Positions 43,365-51,681 are shown, numbered from the stretch's first letter. The stretch is DNA of 64,000 nucleotides from Streptomyces sp. NBC_00820 (GCF_036347055.1 NZ_CP108882.1:3856501-3920500); one strand, 5' to 3'. Notes: generated by a model from the sequence alone, not told the origin. Translations and numbers: made by a program.

Positions 43365-44330
43365 CTACGGCTCGACCACGACCTCCTGCGCGGCGGCCGT
43401 GTCTCCGGCCAGGAGCCTCGCGGAGACCGGTACGTTCCGCTTCACCAGGGCGAGGGCGATGGGGCCCAGCTCGTGGTGGCGTACGGACGTCGTCACGAAG
43501 CCGATCTTGCGGCCCTCGGGGCCGTCGTCGGCGAGCCGGATCTCGGTGCCGCGCTCCGGCAGGTGGACGTCGCTGCCGTCCAGGTGCAGGAAGACCAGCC
43601 GGCGCGGCGGCTTGCCGAGGTTCTGCACGCGGGCGACCGTCTCCTGGCCGCGGTAGCAGCCCTTCTGGAGGTGCACGGCGCTGCCGATCCAGCCCAGCTC
43701 GTGCGGGATGGTGCGGTGGTCGGTCTCGAAGCCGAGGCGCGGCTGGTGGTGCTCGACGCGCAGCGCCTCGTGGGCCAGCAGACCGGCCGCCGGACCGTGC
43801 GTGGCGGCGAAGCCCTCCAGGTCCGCGCGCGGCAGGAACAGATCACGGCCGTACGCCGTCTCGCGTACGACGACGCCCTCGGGGACCTCGGCGATCGAGC
43901 CGGCCGGCAGGTGCACCACGGCGAAGTCGTCCGTGCGGTCGGTGACCTCGACGCGGTAGAAGAACTTCATCGACTCCAGGTACGCGAGCAGCGCCTCACG
44001 GGTGCCGGGCTCCACGTGGGCCCAGACGGTCGTGCCGTCGTCGACCAGGTACAGGGCGTGCTCGATGTGTCCGTTCGCGGAGAGGATCAGCGCCTCGGTC
44101 GCCTCGCCGACGGGCAGTTCGCTGACGTGCTGGGTGAGCAGCAGGTGCAGCCAGCTCAGCCGGTCCGCTCCGGTGACGGCGAGGACGCCGCGGTGGGAGA
44201 GGTCGACGAATCCGGTGCCGGCGGCGAGGGCGCGCTGCTCGCGGAACAGATCGCCGTAGTGGGCGGCGACGCCTTCGTCCACGCCCTCGGCGGGGACGGC
44301 GCCGGGCAGGGACAGCAGGGGGCTCTTCAT
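43365..44330 (-). CDS. ygfZ: Folate-binding Fe-S maturation protein YgfZ
   Basis: 321 aa, aminomethyltransferase (GcvT) fold. The family signature KGCYRGQE with its conserved Cys is at about residue 230, and DLSHRGVLAVTGADRLSWLH is in the N-terminal region. YgfZ uses tetrahydrofolate to help repair or assemble certain Fe-S enzymes. ATG 44330. It shares the direction of nur, whose stop at 44341 lies 10 nt upstream, so the two may be co-transcribed. Confidence 0.92.
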   Translation of the reverse strand: MKSPLLSLPGAVPAEGVDEGVAAHYGDLFREQRALAAGTGFVDLSHRGVLAVTGADRLSWLHLLLTQHVSELPVGEATEALILSANGHIEHALYLVDDGTTVWAHVEPGTREALLAYLESMKFFYRVEVTDRTDDFAVVHLPAGSIAEVPEGVVVRETAYGRDLFLPRADLEGFAATHGPAAGLLAHEALRVEHHQPRLGFETDHRTIPHELGWIGSAVHLQKGCYRGQETVARVQNLGKPPRRLVFLHLDGSDVHLPERGTEIRLADDGPEGRKIGFVTTSVRHHELGPIALALVKRNVPVSARLLAGDTAAAQEVVVEP

Positions 44331-44340
44331 ACGCGCAAGC

Positions 44341-44778
44341 CTACGACGTGGTAGTTGAACTCTTCAGGGAGCAGTCCTGACAGCGGCCGAAGATCGCGAA
44401 ATGCTTCATGTCGGTGTCGAACCCGAACTGCCCGCGCAGCTTGGCCGTGAAGTCGGCGGCGACGGCGACGTCCGCCTCGATGACGTTCTCGCAGTCGCGG
44501 CACACCAGGTGCAGATGGTGATGGCGGTCGGCGAGGTGGTAGGTGGGCGCGCCGTGCCCGAGGTGGGCATGGCTGACCAGGCCCAGCTCCTCCAGCAGCT
44601 CCAGCGTCCGGTAGACGGTGGAGATGTTGACCCCCGACGCGGTCCTGCGTACTTCACCGAGGATGTCGTCGGGGGTCGCGTGCTCCAGGGCGTCCACGGC
44701 TTCGAGCACGAGTTGCCGCTGCGGCGTCAGCCGGTAGCCGCGCTGCCTGAGGTCGCTCTTCCAGTCGGTGCTCACCAC
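44341..44778 (-). CDS. nur: Nickel-responsive Fur-family regulator Nur
   Basis: 145 aa, same length as S. coelicolor Nur and nearly identical to it from memory. N-terminal winged helix with recognition region GVNISTVYRTLELL, C-terminal dimerisation/metal domain. The metal-site ligands His33, His86, His88 and His90 and the Nur-specific nickel-site His70 and His72 (SHAHLGHG) are all present. Nur with nickel represses nickel uptake and sodF and indirectly favours sodN. Start GTG 44778 (or the next codon). Only 9 bp separate the start from a 168-bp palindromic MITE, so promoter and ribosome site lie in or beyond that element. Confidence 0.95.
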   Translation of the reverse strand: MVSTDWKSDLRQRGYRLTPQRQLVLEAVDALEHATPDDILGEVRRTASGVNISTVYRTLELLEELGLVSHAHLGHGAPTYHLADRHHHLHLVCRDCENVIEADVAVAADFTAKLRGQFGFDTDMKHFAIFGRCQDCSLKSSTTTS

Positions 44779-44787
44779 ACTGGAAGT

Positions 44788-44955
44788 CTAGGGGGTGTCG
44801 TTCGGATCAGGTCGGATCAGGCCGCGGCGTCCGGTGCGGTGCCTCGCAAGGCGGAGGATCTGCCGCGTACCGGACGTACTCGGCTGATCCGACAACGCGG
44901 CGAGGTGCCGTGCCGGGCGTCGCGGACCCGAACTGATCCAAACGACACCCCCTAG
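44788..44955. mobile_element. 168-bp palindromic MITE-like element in the nur upstream region
   Basis: Terminal inverted repeats start CTAGGGGGTGTCGTT on the left (44788) and end AACGACACCCCCTAG on the right (44955); the first 23 bp match with one mismatch. Most of the interior is also self-complementary (for example GCCGCGGCGTCCGG against the segment near 44915-44925). No coding capacity. This is a common class of Streptomyces dispersed repeat. It ends 9 bp from the nur start codon. Confidence 0.88.
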
Positions 44956-44988
44956 AGCCACCGGGCGCCGGGCTCCCTGGGCACAGGC

Positions 44989-45564
44989 CTACTTGAAGAA
45001 GGCGATGCCGTCGTCGGGCATGTCGTCCGGGAGGGCCTTGGCCCAGCGCTCGACGTCCTCCGGGGTGACGACCTTCTTCAGCTGGGCCGACATGTAGGGG
45101 CGCAGCTCGACCTCGGGGGTCTGCTTCTCGCCGACCCACATCAGGTCGCTCTTGACGTAGCCGTACAGGCGCTTGCCGCCGGTGTAGGGCGGGGCCTCGG
45201 GGGTGCGCGCCACCGCGTCCGTGACCAGGTCGATCTGCGGCTTCTTGTCGGCCATCTCGCCGTACCAGATCTCGACCACGCCGTCGTCGCGGGTCATCGT
45301 GACCGTCACCTTGCGGTCGGAGTCGATCCGCCAGAAGCCGGCTTCCGACTCCAGCGGGCGCACCTTGTTGCCGTCCTTGTCCAGGACCCAGGTCTGGGAG
45401 TCGTACTGGAGGAAGTCACGGCCGTCGTGGCTGAAGGAGACTTCCTGGCCGAAGTTGCACTTCTCCGAGCCGGGGAAGTCGTGGACGCCCGCGCCCGCCC
45501 AGTTGCCCAGCAGAAAGGCGAGGGGGACGAGGTCCTTGTGCAGGTCTGAAGGGATCTCGATCAT
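44989..45564 (-). CDS. Nitrobindin-like (FABP/THAP4) heme-binding beta-barrel protein
   Basis: 191 aa, single ten-stranded barrel. The family motif G-x-W-x-G-x-G is present as LLGNWAGAGVHDFPG (about residue 20), and GEKQTPEVELRPYMSAQLKKV lies in the second half. Plant and human nitrobindins bind ferric heme through a C-terminal His and process NO or peroxynitrite. I do not see an obvious conserved His at the usual end position, so heme binding is uncertain. ATG 45564. It shares the strand of nur; the MITE separates them. Confidence 0.87.
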   Translation of the reverse strand: MIEIPSDLHKDLVPLAFLLGNWAGAGVHDFPGSEKCNFGQEVSFSHDGRDFLQYDSQTWVLDKDGNKVRPLESEAGFWRIDSDRKVTVTMTRDDGVVEIWYGEMADKKPQIDLVTDAVARTPEAPPYTGGKRLYGYVKSDLMWVGEKQTPEVELRPYMSAQLKKVVTPEDVERWAKALPDDMPDDGIAFFK

Positions 45565-45598
45565 GAGCGGCCGTTCCTGGTCGGTTCTTGGGGAGAGC

Positions 45599-45697
45599 TC
45601 AGCGCTGGCCCTGGTACAGCTTCTTCACGGTCAGTCCCGCGAAGGCGAGGACGCCGACGCAGACCAGGACCAGCAGGGTTTCGAAGAAGATCTCCAC
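45599..45697 (-). CDS. 32-aa single-span membrane peptide
   Basis: Reads MEIFFETLLVLVCVGVLAFA followed by GLTVKKLYQGQR. One TM helix (about residues 6-21) with a short basic cytoplasmic tail. GTG 45697 has a strong AAGGAG 7 nt upstream, which is what supports it. It lies 34 nt before the nitrobindin-like gene, on the same strand, so the two are probably co-transcribed. Function unknown. Confidence 0.72.
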   Translation of the reverse strand: MEIFFETLLVLVCVGVLAFAGLTVKKLYQGQR

Positions 45698-45822
45698 GGG
45701 TGCTCCTTGAGCGGAAGTGGGCGTACGACAGAGCCGGGCCCCAGCTTACGCGGCCCGGGCCCGGCTCTCCTGGCGAGGTAGGTCTCAGTCGATCAGCGGC
45801 TCGACGGCCGTACGATGCGGCC

Positions 45823-46185
45823 ATGGCGAAGAAGCTCGTGATCAAGGTGACGGCCGGGGCGGACGCCCCCGAGCGCTGCTCCCAGGCCTTCACGGTGGCG
45901 GCGGTGGCCGTCGCCAGCGGGGTCGAGGTGTCGCTGTGGCTGACCGGGGAGTCGTCGTGGTTCGCGCTGCCGGGGCGGGCCGCGGAGTTCGAACTGCCGC
46001 ACGCCGCGCCGCTGCCGGACCTGATCGACTCGGTCCTCGCGGCCGGCAGCGTCACCCTGTGCACGCAGTGCGCCGCCCGGCGCGAGATCACCGAGAAGGA
46101 CGTCCTTAAGGGCGTACGGATCGCGGGCGCGCAGCTCTTCGTCCAGGAGGCCATGGCGGACGGGACGCAGGCGCTCGTCTACTGA
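45823..46185 (+). CDS. DsrE-family protein
   Basis: 120 aa DsrE/TusD-like alpha/beta fold. LVIKVTAGADAPERCSQAFTVA opens the domain, and the Cys pair in VTLCTQCAARREI lies where sulfur-relay members carry their persulphide Cys. Probable role in sulfur trafficking, not proven. ATG 45823. Converges on the DUF3099 gene with 9 bp between stops. Confidence 0.85.
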   Translation: MAKKLVIKVTAGADAPERCSQAFTVAAVAVASGVEVSLWLTGESSWFALPGRAAEFELPHAAPLPDLIDSVLAAGSVTLCTQCAARREITEKDVLKGVRIAGAQLFVQEAMADGTQALVY

Positions 46186-46194
46186 GCCGTACGG

Positions 46195-46458
46195 CTACTT
46201 CCGCGGGCGCTTCTTGCCGTCCAGCTCGTCCCACCACTCGTCGGACTTCGGATCGCCGGAGGGAGCGTCCCACCAGCGGTCGTCGGGGCCGCGGCGGTTG
46301 GCCACCATCGCGGCCGCGGGCGGGATGAGCATCGCCACCACGCACAGCGCGACCGCCGCCGGGACCGACCACAGGCGCACGACGGCCCAGGCCAGGACGA
46401 AGAGCACGACGCACGTGCCCATCATGGCGAAGTACCAGCGGCGCCGCCGGGCGTACAT
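46195..46458 (-). CDS. DUF3099-family membrane protein
   Basis: 87 aa with two TM helices (FAMMGTCVVLFVLAWAVV and AVALCVVAMLIPPAAAMVA) and a Trp/Asp-rich cytoplasmic tail (PDDRWWDAPSGDPKSDEWWDELD) typical of DUF3099. Function unknown. ATG 46458 has GGAGAC directly upstream. Confidence 0.85.
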   Translation of the reverse strand: MYARRRRWYFAMMGTCVVLFVLAWAVVRLWSVPAAVALCVVAMLIPPAAAMVANRRGPDDRWWDAPSGDPKSDEWWDELDGKKRPRK

Positions 46459-46485
46459 GTCTCCAGAGTAGGTCCGCGCACGCCG

Positions 46486-46528
46486 AAGGGCCGCACCCCA
46501 GGCGTCCAACCCGGGGGGTGCGGCCCTT
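46486..46528 (-). terminator. Terminator of the sulfurtransferase-sseC operon
   Basis: 14-bp perfect stem (46486-46499 with 46515-46528) and 15-nt loop, 18 nt after the sseC stop on the minus strand. Confidence 0.88.
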
Positions 46529-46546
46529 GTAGCGGTACCGAGTCCC

Positions 46547-46834
46547 TCAGACCGCGATCGCGACCTCCGCGAGACCGCCCGTCTGTGCGACGACCGTGCG
46601 GTCGGCGGTGGCGCCGGGGACGAGGGCGCGGACGGTCCAGGTGCCCTCGGCCGCGTAGAAGCGGAACTGGCCCGTGGCGGAGGTGGGGACCTCCGCGGTG
46701 AACTCGCCGGTCGAGTCCAGCAGCCGGACGTAGCCCGTCACCGGCTCGCCGTCACGGGTCACCTGCCCCTGGATGGTGGTCTCTCCGGGCTTGATCGTCG
46801 AGGCGTCGGGGCCGCCGGCCTTCGCTCCACACAT
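46547..46834 (-). CDS. sseC: DUF1416 protein SseC
   Basis: 95 aa, small Ig-like/carboxypeptidase-regulatory beta fold: TTIQGQVTRDGEPVTGYVRLLDSTGEF and FRFYAAEGTWTVRAL. N-terminal MCGAKAGG carries the only Cys. In actinobacteria it is always paired with a CysA-type sulfurtransferase and is taken as part of thiosulphate metabolism; the biochemical role is unknown. 44 nt after the sulfurtransferase gene, same operon. Confidence 0.9.
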   Translation of the reverse strand: MCGAKAGGPDASTIKPGETTIQGQVTRDGEPVTGYVRLLDSTGEFTAEVPTSATGQFRFYAAEGTWTVRALVPGATADRTVVAQTGGLAEVAIAV

Positions 46835-46878
46835 GGCTTTCTCCGTAAGGGGTCTGACCAGAAGGTCGGTCGGATGGA

Positions 46879-47724
46879 CTACTTGCCGGCGCCGAGCTCG
46901 ATCGGCACGCCGACCAGGGAGCCGTACTCGGTCCAGGAGCCGTCGTAGTTCTTGACGTTCTCCACGCCCAGCAGCTCGTGCAGCACGAACCAGGTCAGGG
47001 CCGAGCGCTCACCGATACGGCAGTAGGCGATCGTGTCCTTGGCGAGGTCCACGTTCTCCTCGGCGTACAGCTCCTTCAGTTCGTCGTCCGACTTGAAGGT
47101 GCCGTCGTCGTTGGCGTTCTTCGACCACGGGATGTTGCGGGCGCTCGGGACGTGGCCCGGCCGCTGCGACTGCTCCTGCGGGAGGTGGGCCGGGGCGAGC
47201 AGCTTGCCGCTGAACTCGTCGGGCGAGCGGACGTCGACCAGGTTGTGCGAGTCGATCGCGGCGACCACCTCGTCGCGGAACGCGCGGATGGACGCGTTCT
47301 GCGGCTTGGCCTTGTAGTCGGTCGCCGCGCGCTCGGGCACCTCGGTGCCGTCGACCAGCTCGCGGGCGTCCAGCTCCCACTTCTTGCGGCCGCCGTCGAG
47401 GAGCTTGACGTTGTCGTGGCCGTACAGCTTGAAGTACCAGTAGGCGTACGACGCGAACCAGTTGTTGTTGCCGCCGTAGAGGATCACCAGGGTGTCGTTG
47501 GCGATGCCCTTCTTCGACAGGAGCTTCTCGAAGCCCTCCTGGTCGACGAAGTCACGGCGGACCGGGTCCTGGAGGTCCTTGGTCCAGTCGATGCGGATCG
47601 CGTTCTTGATGTGGTTCTTCTCGTAGGCGGACGTGTCCTCGTCCACCTCGACGATGGCGATACTCGGGTCGTCCAGGCGGCCCTGCAGCCAGTCGGCGTC
47701 GACCAGGACGTCGCTGCGGCTCAT
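46879..47724 (-). CDS. sseA: Thiosulfate sulfurtransferase (rhodanese)
   Basis: 281 aa, two rhodanese domains. The N-terminal one is inactive; the C-terminal one carries the active Cys in AYCRIGERSALTW (loop C-R-I-G-E-R, typical of thiosulfate specificity). Transfers sulfane sulfur from thiosulfate to cyanide or cellular thiols. ATG 47724 has GGAGAAAGC upstream. Operon order: leader peptide (47853-47960), this gene, sseC. Confidence 0.93.
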   Translation of the reverse strand: MSRSDVLVDADWLQGRLDDPSIAIVEVDEDTSAYEKNHIKNAIRIDWTKDLQDPVRRDFVDQEGFEKLLSKKGIANDTLVILYGGNNNWFASYAYWYFKLYGHDNVKLLDGGRKKWELDARELVDGTEVPERAATDYKAKPQNASIRAFRDEVVAAIDSHNLVDVRSPDEFSGKLLAPAHLPQEQSQRPGHVPSARNIPWSKNANDDGTFKSDDELKELYAEENVDLAKDTIAYCRIGERSALTWFVLHELLGVENVKNYDGSWTEYGSLVGVPIELGAGK

Positions 47725-47852
47725 GCGCTTTCTCCTCCGGGGCAGTTACGGCGGGGCGTGCGAGTCAGAGGGTGCGCGCCCGGGATGCGGGCAACGCACG
47801 GGTGCCCTTCCAGCAGGGCGGCACAGAGATGCGGAAATGCGTGGACTTCCGC

Positions 47853-47960
47853 TCAGAAGGGGCGACAGAGCATGGCGGCGACGCGGCACAGGTCGACTGC
47901 CCGCCGCTTCGTGAGATCCGCCTGTCCCCGCGACCGGAGGACACCTGTCGAGCACTGCAT
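47853..47960 (-). CDS. Putative Cys-rich leader peptide of the sulfurtransferase operon
   Basis: 35 codons: MQCSTGVLRSRGQ, then ADLTKRRAVDLCRVAAMLC and RPF-stop. The VDLCRVAAMLCRP end is the conserved signature of the Streptomyces leader peptides found before sulfur-assimilation genes, thought to sense Cys supply by ribosome stalling at the Cys codons. No ribosome site precedes ATG 47960, but the promoter described below places the transcript start at or within a base of the ATG, so it is likely a leaderless mRNA. 128 nt separate it from the sulfurtransferase start; that interval can form several stems (around 47780-47830). Confidence 0.82.
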   Translation of the reverse strand: MQCSTGVLRSRGQADLTKRRAVDLCRVAAMLCRPF

Positions 47961-47967
47961 GGGGTCG

Positions 47968-47997
47968 ATCGTAGGGACGGACGGACGGCCGTGTCAC
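47968..47997 (-). promoter_or_regulatory. Promoter of the leader peptide and sulfurtransferase operon
   Basis: -35 GTGACA (47992-47997), 18-bp spacer, -10 TACGAT (47968-47973). The distance of 7 nt from the -10 to the ATG implies a leaderless start. Confidence 0.75.
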
Positions 47998-48057
47998 CGG
48001 TGTGTCGCATGATGAGACGCGATCGTCCACATCGCGGAAACATCGCGGGAAAAGGAA

Positions 48058-48092
48058 AGCGCCCGGGGCCCTGTGCGGGGCCTCCGGGCGCT
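48058..48092 (-). terminator. Terminator after the DUF2993 gene
   Basis: AGCGCCCGG (48058-48066) with CCGGGCGCT (48084-48092), inner GGCC pairing with one bulge. It lies 167 nt past the stop at 48259; the interval 48093-48258 shows nothing else. Confidence 0.75.
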
Positions 48093-48258
48093 CGCCTCGG
48101 TCGGCATATCTGCGGTGCGGACGCCGGCGTCTCGCCTGCCGGACGCCGACGGACACCAGGCTGACGCCGGTGGACCGCCTATCGGTGCTTACGGGTACCT
48201 ATGGGCGCTGTCAGGTGCCGGCGGGAGCCGCCGGGCCGCTCGCGCGACGCCGGTAGTC

Positions 48259-48996
48259 CTACCCGGCCAGCCGGACGTCCGAACCCGCCACGCCGATCTC
48301 CAGGCCGCCCTGGGTCGCCGTCACCTCGTCGATCTTGATGCCGCCGGGCAGCTGGTCGACGACCTGCTGGAAGTCGGTGATGCGGCGGACGCGACTCTCG
48401 GCCACGTCGGCGCCGCCGAGCGCGGGAAGGCTGTCCGCGTGCACCTGGACCTTGCCGTCGCGGACGGTGACCGAGCTGAGGACCTGCACCGTCTGCTTCA
48501 CGTCGAGCGCCGGGACGGACACCTGGAGCGCGACCTTGATCTTGTCGTTGCCGCCGTAGGTGAGGCCGACGACGCGGGCCGAGACGCCGGGGCCCATCGA
48601 GGCCGGCTCGGACTGGGTGGTCTTCAGCAGCTGGTCGTACGCGATCGTCGCGGTGCCGGTGGCGGAGGCGGCGGTGGCGGAGCTGTAGTCGCCGGAGAAC
48701 GCGACGCCCTTCATGTCGGCCTTCAGGTCGTCGATGCGGACCGTCTTGCCCGAGGTGCCGGCGGCCGCCTCGTAGTTCTTGATGCCGACCTCGACGTCGT
48801 CCAGGGAGCCGCCGGCGACCTGGGTGAGGAACGGGAAGCCCTTGATGCTGACGTCGGGGGTCGAGGCGAGGTTCTGCCGCGCCTTCAGCTTGTCCGCGAC
48901 CTGGCCCTCCGCGAGGTTCACGGCGAGCCGGTCCGCGACCACGAAGAGGCCGCCCAGGATCACGACGAGGATCAGAAGTATTCGCAGGGCGCGCAT
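48259..48996 (-). CDS. DUF2993 (LmeA-like) exported lipid-binding protein
   Basis: 245 aa. N-terminal signal anchor (ILLILVVILGGLFVVAD), then the DUF2993 domain: GGSLDDVEVGIKNYEA, VRIDDLKADMKGVAFS and QLPGGIKIDEVTATQGGLEIG. The mycobacterial member LmeA binds phosphatidylinositol and supports lipomannan chain length. In Streptomyces, which makes related lipoglycans, a lipid role is plausible but unproven. ATG 48996. Confidence 0.88.
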   Translation of the reverse strand: MRALRILLILVVILGGLFVVADRLAVNLAEGQVADKLKARQNLASTPDVSIKGFPFLTQVAGGSLDDVEVGIKNYEAAAGTSGKTVRIDDLKADMKGVAFSGDYSSATAASATGTATIAYDQLLKTTQSEPASMGPGVSARVVGLTYGGNDKIKVALQVSVPALDVKQTVQVLSSVTVRDGKVQVHADSLPALGGADVAESRVRRITDFQQVVDQLPGGIKIDEVTATQGGLEIGVAGSDVRLAG

Positions 48997-49177
48997 GTGG
49001 GGTTCCCCCGGGTCGGCGGTGGTGGCTGGAGAGCGCCAACGGTAACCCTGCGAGGCACGGCCGAGGGGAAATTGTGGATCACTTGTGACAGGGGTGGGGC
49101 GGACGGCGACCGGCCACGGACGAGCCGTGGCCGGAGACCGTACATGCCGGGGCGCGGCCCCGGTCGGGAGGCGGGAC

Positions 49178-49267
49178 CTAGGGGGTGTCTTCCGGATCTT
49201 GCCGGGGTCGCGTCGGCCAGAAGGCGCCGCAGACCGGAGCCGGCCTGATCCGGAAGAAAGGCCCTAG
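49178..49267. mobile_element. 90-bp MITE-like element overlapping a stop codon
   Basis: Ends CTAGGGGGTGTCTTCCGG (49178) and, on the other strand, CTAGGGCCTTTCTTCCGG; 17 of the first 21 bp match. Interior carries a smaller dyad (GCCGGGGTC, GACCGGAGCC). Same CTAGGG family as the nur element but shorter. The right-hand CTAG contains the stop of the next gene. The 180 bp to its left (48997-49177) contain no gene. Confidence 0.8.
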
Positions 49268-50508
49268 CCCAGGGCGCGTCCCAGTACCCAGACCACCGGG
49301 GCCGCGGCCGCCAGGGGGAGGGCAACGCCCGCGGTGAAGTGGACGAAGCGGGAGGGGTAGTCGTAGCTGGCGACGCGGTGGCCGATGAGGGCGCAGACCG
49401 CGGCGGCCGCTCCGAGGGCGGCGCCCTTCGCTCCGAGGTCTGTCATGCCGCCGACCGCGATCCCCGCGCCCGCCGCGGCGAGGAGGGAGACCACGACGGA
49501 GACCGGCGTCGGCAGGGGGAGCGCGCGGGCCAGGACGGCCACGGCGACCGCCGCCGCGCCCACGGACACCGCGTCGGCGCCGGCGCCGAGGTAGCCGGTC
49601 GCGAGGACCGTGAGCGCCGAGGAGGTGACCGTGGCCATCAGGCCGTACATCCGCTCGTCGGGCGAGGCGTGCGAGCGCAGCTGGAGCACCAGGGACAGCA
49701 GGACCCAGACGCCCAGGGGGCCGAGGATCGCGGCCGGCGCGTGGTCGCGGCCGGCGATCAGCACCGCCGCGTCCGCGGTGATGCCGCCCAGGAAGGCCAG
49801 CGCGATGCCCTGCCGGGCGGGCCACATGCCGTTCAGCCGGAACCAGCCCGCGGCCGTCACGGCCTGGAGCAGCACCAGCGGCACGACCAGGGCGTAGGAG
49901 CCGATGGGCGCCGTCACGGCGAGCAGCAGGCCCAGCACGGCGGTGAGCGCCGCCGGCTGCATGCCGGGCTCGATGATCGGGGACCGGCCCTCCAGCCGCG
50001 CCCGCTGGGCGTCGGTGATCCGGGCGTTGCCGGCGAGCGTGGCCTGCCCGTAGCCGGAGCCGGAGCCGTCCTCGCCGCCGGGGACCGGCTCGTACACCGG
50101 CGCGGAGACCTGCTGAGACGCCGGCTCGGACAGCGGCGACGCGTACGGCTGCGGCTGCTGGGCCTGCGCGGCGTGGGGCGTGCCGGGCGCCGGCGGCTGG
50201 GCCTGTCCCGGGTACGGCGTGCCCGGCGCCGGCTGCTGCGGGTAGGGGTCGTGCGCCGGCAGGTACGCCGTCTCCCCGGCCGGTACGGCCGCGGGCGCCT
50301 GGGTCTCCCAGGTGTGGCCCTGCCACTGCTGGGCGGGCTGCTGGTCGTACCCGGACGGGGCGCTCGGCCCGGCGTACGGGTTCGCGCCCGCCCCGGGCTG
50401 CCCGGGCCACGCCTGCTGCGCCTGCTGCCGCGGATCCTGCTGCTGGTTCTGCTGCTGATAGGAGTCGTAGCCCTCGTAAGGGCCGCCCTCGTACGGCTGG
50501 TTACTCAA
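49264..50508 (-). CDS. Multi-TM membrane protein with Gln/Pro-rich N-terminus
   Basis: 414 aa. The first ~170 residues are a disordered Gln/Pro/Gly/Tyr-rich region (YQQQNQQQDPRQQAQQAW). A basic segment (ITDAQRARLEGRSPIIEPG) leads into about seven TM helices (ALTAVLGLLLAVTAPIGSYA onward). Family not recognised; many Streptomyces carry one. TTG 50508 is used, with AGGAGGG a few bases upstream. The TAG stop is supplied by the end of a MITE (49264-49267). It follows the MoaD-like gene by only 4 nt, so it is co-transcribed with it. Confidence 0.82.
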   Translation of the reverse strand: MSNQPYEGGPYEGYDSYQQQNQQQDPRQQAQQAWPGQPGAGANPYAGPSAPSGYDQQPAQQWQGHTWETQAPAAVPAGETAYLPAHDPYPQQPAPGTPYPGQAQPPAPGTPHAAQAQQPQPYASPLSEPASQQVSAPVYEPVPGGEDGSGSGYGQATLAGNARITDAQRARLEGRSPIIEPGMQPAALTAVLGLLLAVTAPIGSYALVVPLVLLQAVTAAGWFRLNGMWPARQGIALAFLGGITADAAVLIAGRDHAPAAILGPLGVWVLLSLVLQLRSHASPDERMYGLMATVTSSALTVLATGYLGAGADAVSVGAAAVAVAVLARALPLPTPVSVVVSLLAAAGAGIAVGGMTDLGAKGAALGAAAAVCALIGHRVASYDYPSRFVHFTAGVALPLAAAAPVVWVLGRALG

Positions 50509-50512
50509 CGCC

Positions 50513-50767
50513 TCACCCTCCTGCGAACGGCGGGAGCACCTCGACCGTGCCGCCCTCGGCCAGCCGTACCGTCTCATGCGCGCGGGTCCCGACGGGATCA
50601 CCGTCGATGAGGAAGGCGCATCGCTGCAGCACGCGGGTGAGCTCGCCGGGGTGGCGCTCCCGTACGGCGGACAGCGCCTCGGCGAGCGTGTCCGCGTCGT
50701 ACGGTTCGTCGGCGACCCCGGCCGCGGCCTTGGCGGCGGCCCAGTAGCGCACCGTGACCTTGGGCAT
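50513..50767 (-). CDS. MoaD/ThiS-family sulfur-carrier protein
   Basis: 84 aa beta-grasp protein ending in PPFAGG; the exposed Gly-Gly tail is the site for adenylation and thiocarboxylation. N-terminal [14 protein letters not shown] is MoaD-like, pointing to molybdopterin synthesis or another sulfur-transfer step. Partner genes are not next to it. ATG 50767. Confidence 0.88.
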   Translation of the reverse strand: MPKVTVRYWAAAKAAAGVADEPYDADTLAEALSAVRERHPGELTRVLQRCAFLIDGDPVGTRAHETVRLAEGGTVEVLPPFAGG

Positions 50768-50820
50768 CTGGTTCCTCGATCGACTGCAGGAAAGGAAAAG
50801 AGAAGGACGACGCTCTCAGG

Positions 50821-51681
50821 CTAGTCCGTCCGGGACAGGGCCCAGTCCCCGATCCGGGCCAGCAGCTCCTCGTCCGCGGCGTTCTCGGCGTGGCCCATGC
50901 CCGGCTCCAGCCAGAGTTCGCCGTGCTCACCGGCCGCTTCGGCGAGCATCCGGGGGTGGTCGAGCGGGAAGTAGGGGTCGCTGTCGCCGTGCACGACGAG
51001 CAGCGGGGTGGGCGCGATGCGCGGCACCGCCTCGACCGGGGAGAGCGGCACCGGGTCCCAGTCGCGGTGGTGGATGCGGGTGCGGAATCCGTAGCGGCCG
51101 ACCAGGCGCCCGGCGGGGCGGGTGACCATCCAGTGCAGACGGCGCATGGGGGCGGTGCCCCGGTAGTACCAGCGGGCCGGGCCGCTCACCGAGACGACCG
51201 CGTCGACCGTGCCGGGGTGCAGGGCCGCGTGCCGCAGCACCACGGAGCCGCCCATGGAGAAGCCGACGGTCACCACGCGCGCGTGCCCGAAGCCGCGCGC
51301 CCACCGCACCGCGGCCGCCAGGTCCAGCACCTCCCGGTCGCCGACCGTGGAGCGGCCGCCGGAGACGCCGTGCCCGCGGAAGGAGAAGGTGACCACCGCG
51401 CCGTAACGGGCCAGCACTCCCGCCACCCTTCGTACGTGCGGGCGGTCCACGTCCCCGGTGAAGCCGTGGGCGATCACGAACACCACGTCGCGGGAGGCCG
51501 CGTCCAGGGCGTCGGAGGCATCGGATGCCGTTTTGTATACGGTCGCGCCCGGGTCGTATACGGAATCGACCGGAATTCCGTCGGCCGTGTGCAGAAACGT
51601 CCGGATAGAGGCCCGTCCGCCCGTCTCGGAATTCGGACGAACGGTGGAACGCGCCACATGACCTGCCGGACGATTGCTCAT
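50821..51681 (-). CDS. Alpha/beta-hydrolase
   Basis: 286 aa. Nucleophile elbow [13 protein letters not shown] (Ser in GFSMGG), oxyanion His-Gly in IAHGFTGDV, acid Asp in [11 protein letters not shown] and catalytic His in GMGHAENA: a complete triad for an esterase/lipase-type enzyme. The N-terminal ~50 residues are less conserved and locally AT-richer, with two GTATAC sites inside (51535, 51556). ATG 51681. It is divergent from glnR across 177 bp. Confidence 0.85.
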   Translation of the reverse strand: MSNRPAGHVARSTVRPNSETGGRASIRTFLHTADGIPVDSVYDPGATVYKTASDASDALDAASRDVVFVIAHGFTGDVDRPHVRRVAGVLARYGAVVTFSFRGHGVSGGRSTVGDREVLDLAAAVRWARGFGHARVVTVGFSMGGSVVLRHAALHPGTVDAVVSVSGPARWYYRGTAPMRRLHWMVTRPAGRLVGRYGFRTRIHHRDWDPVPLSPVEAVPRIAPTPLLVVHGDSDPYFPLDHPRMLAEAAGEHGELWLEPGMGHAENAADEELLARIGDWALSRTD

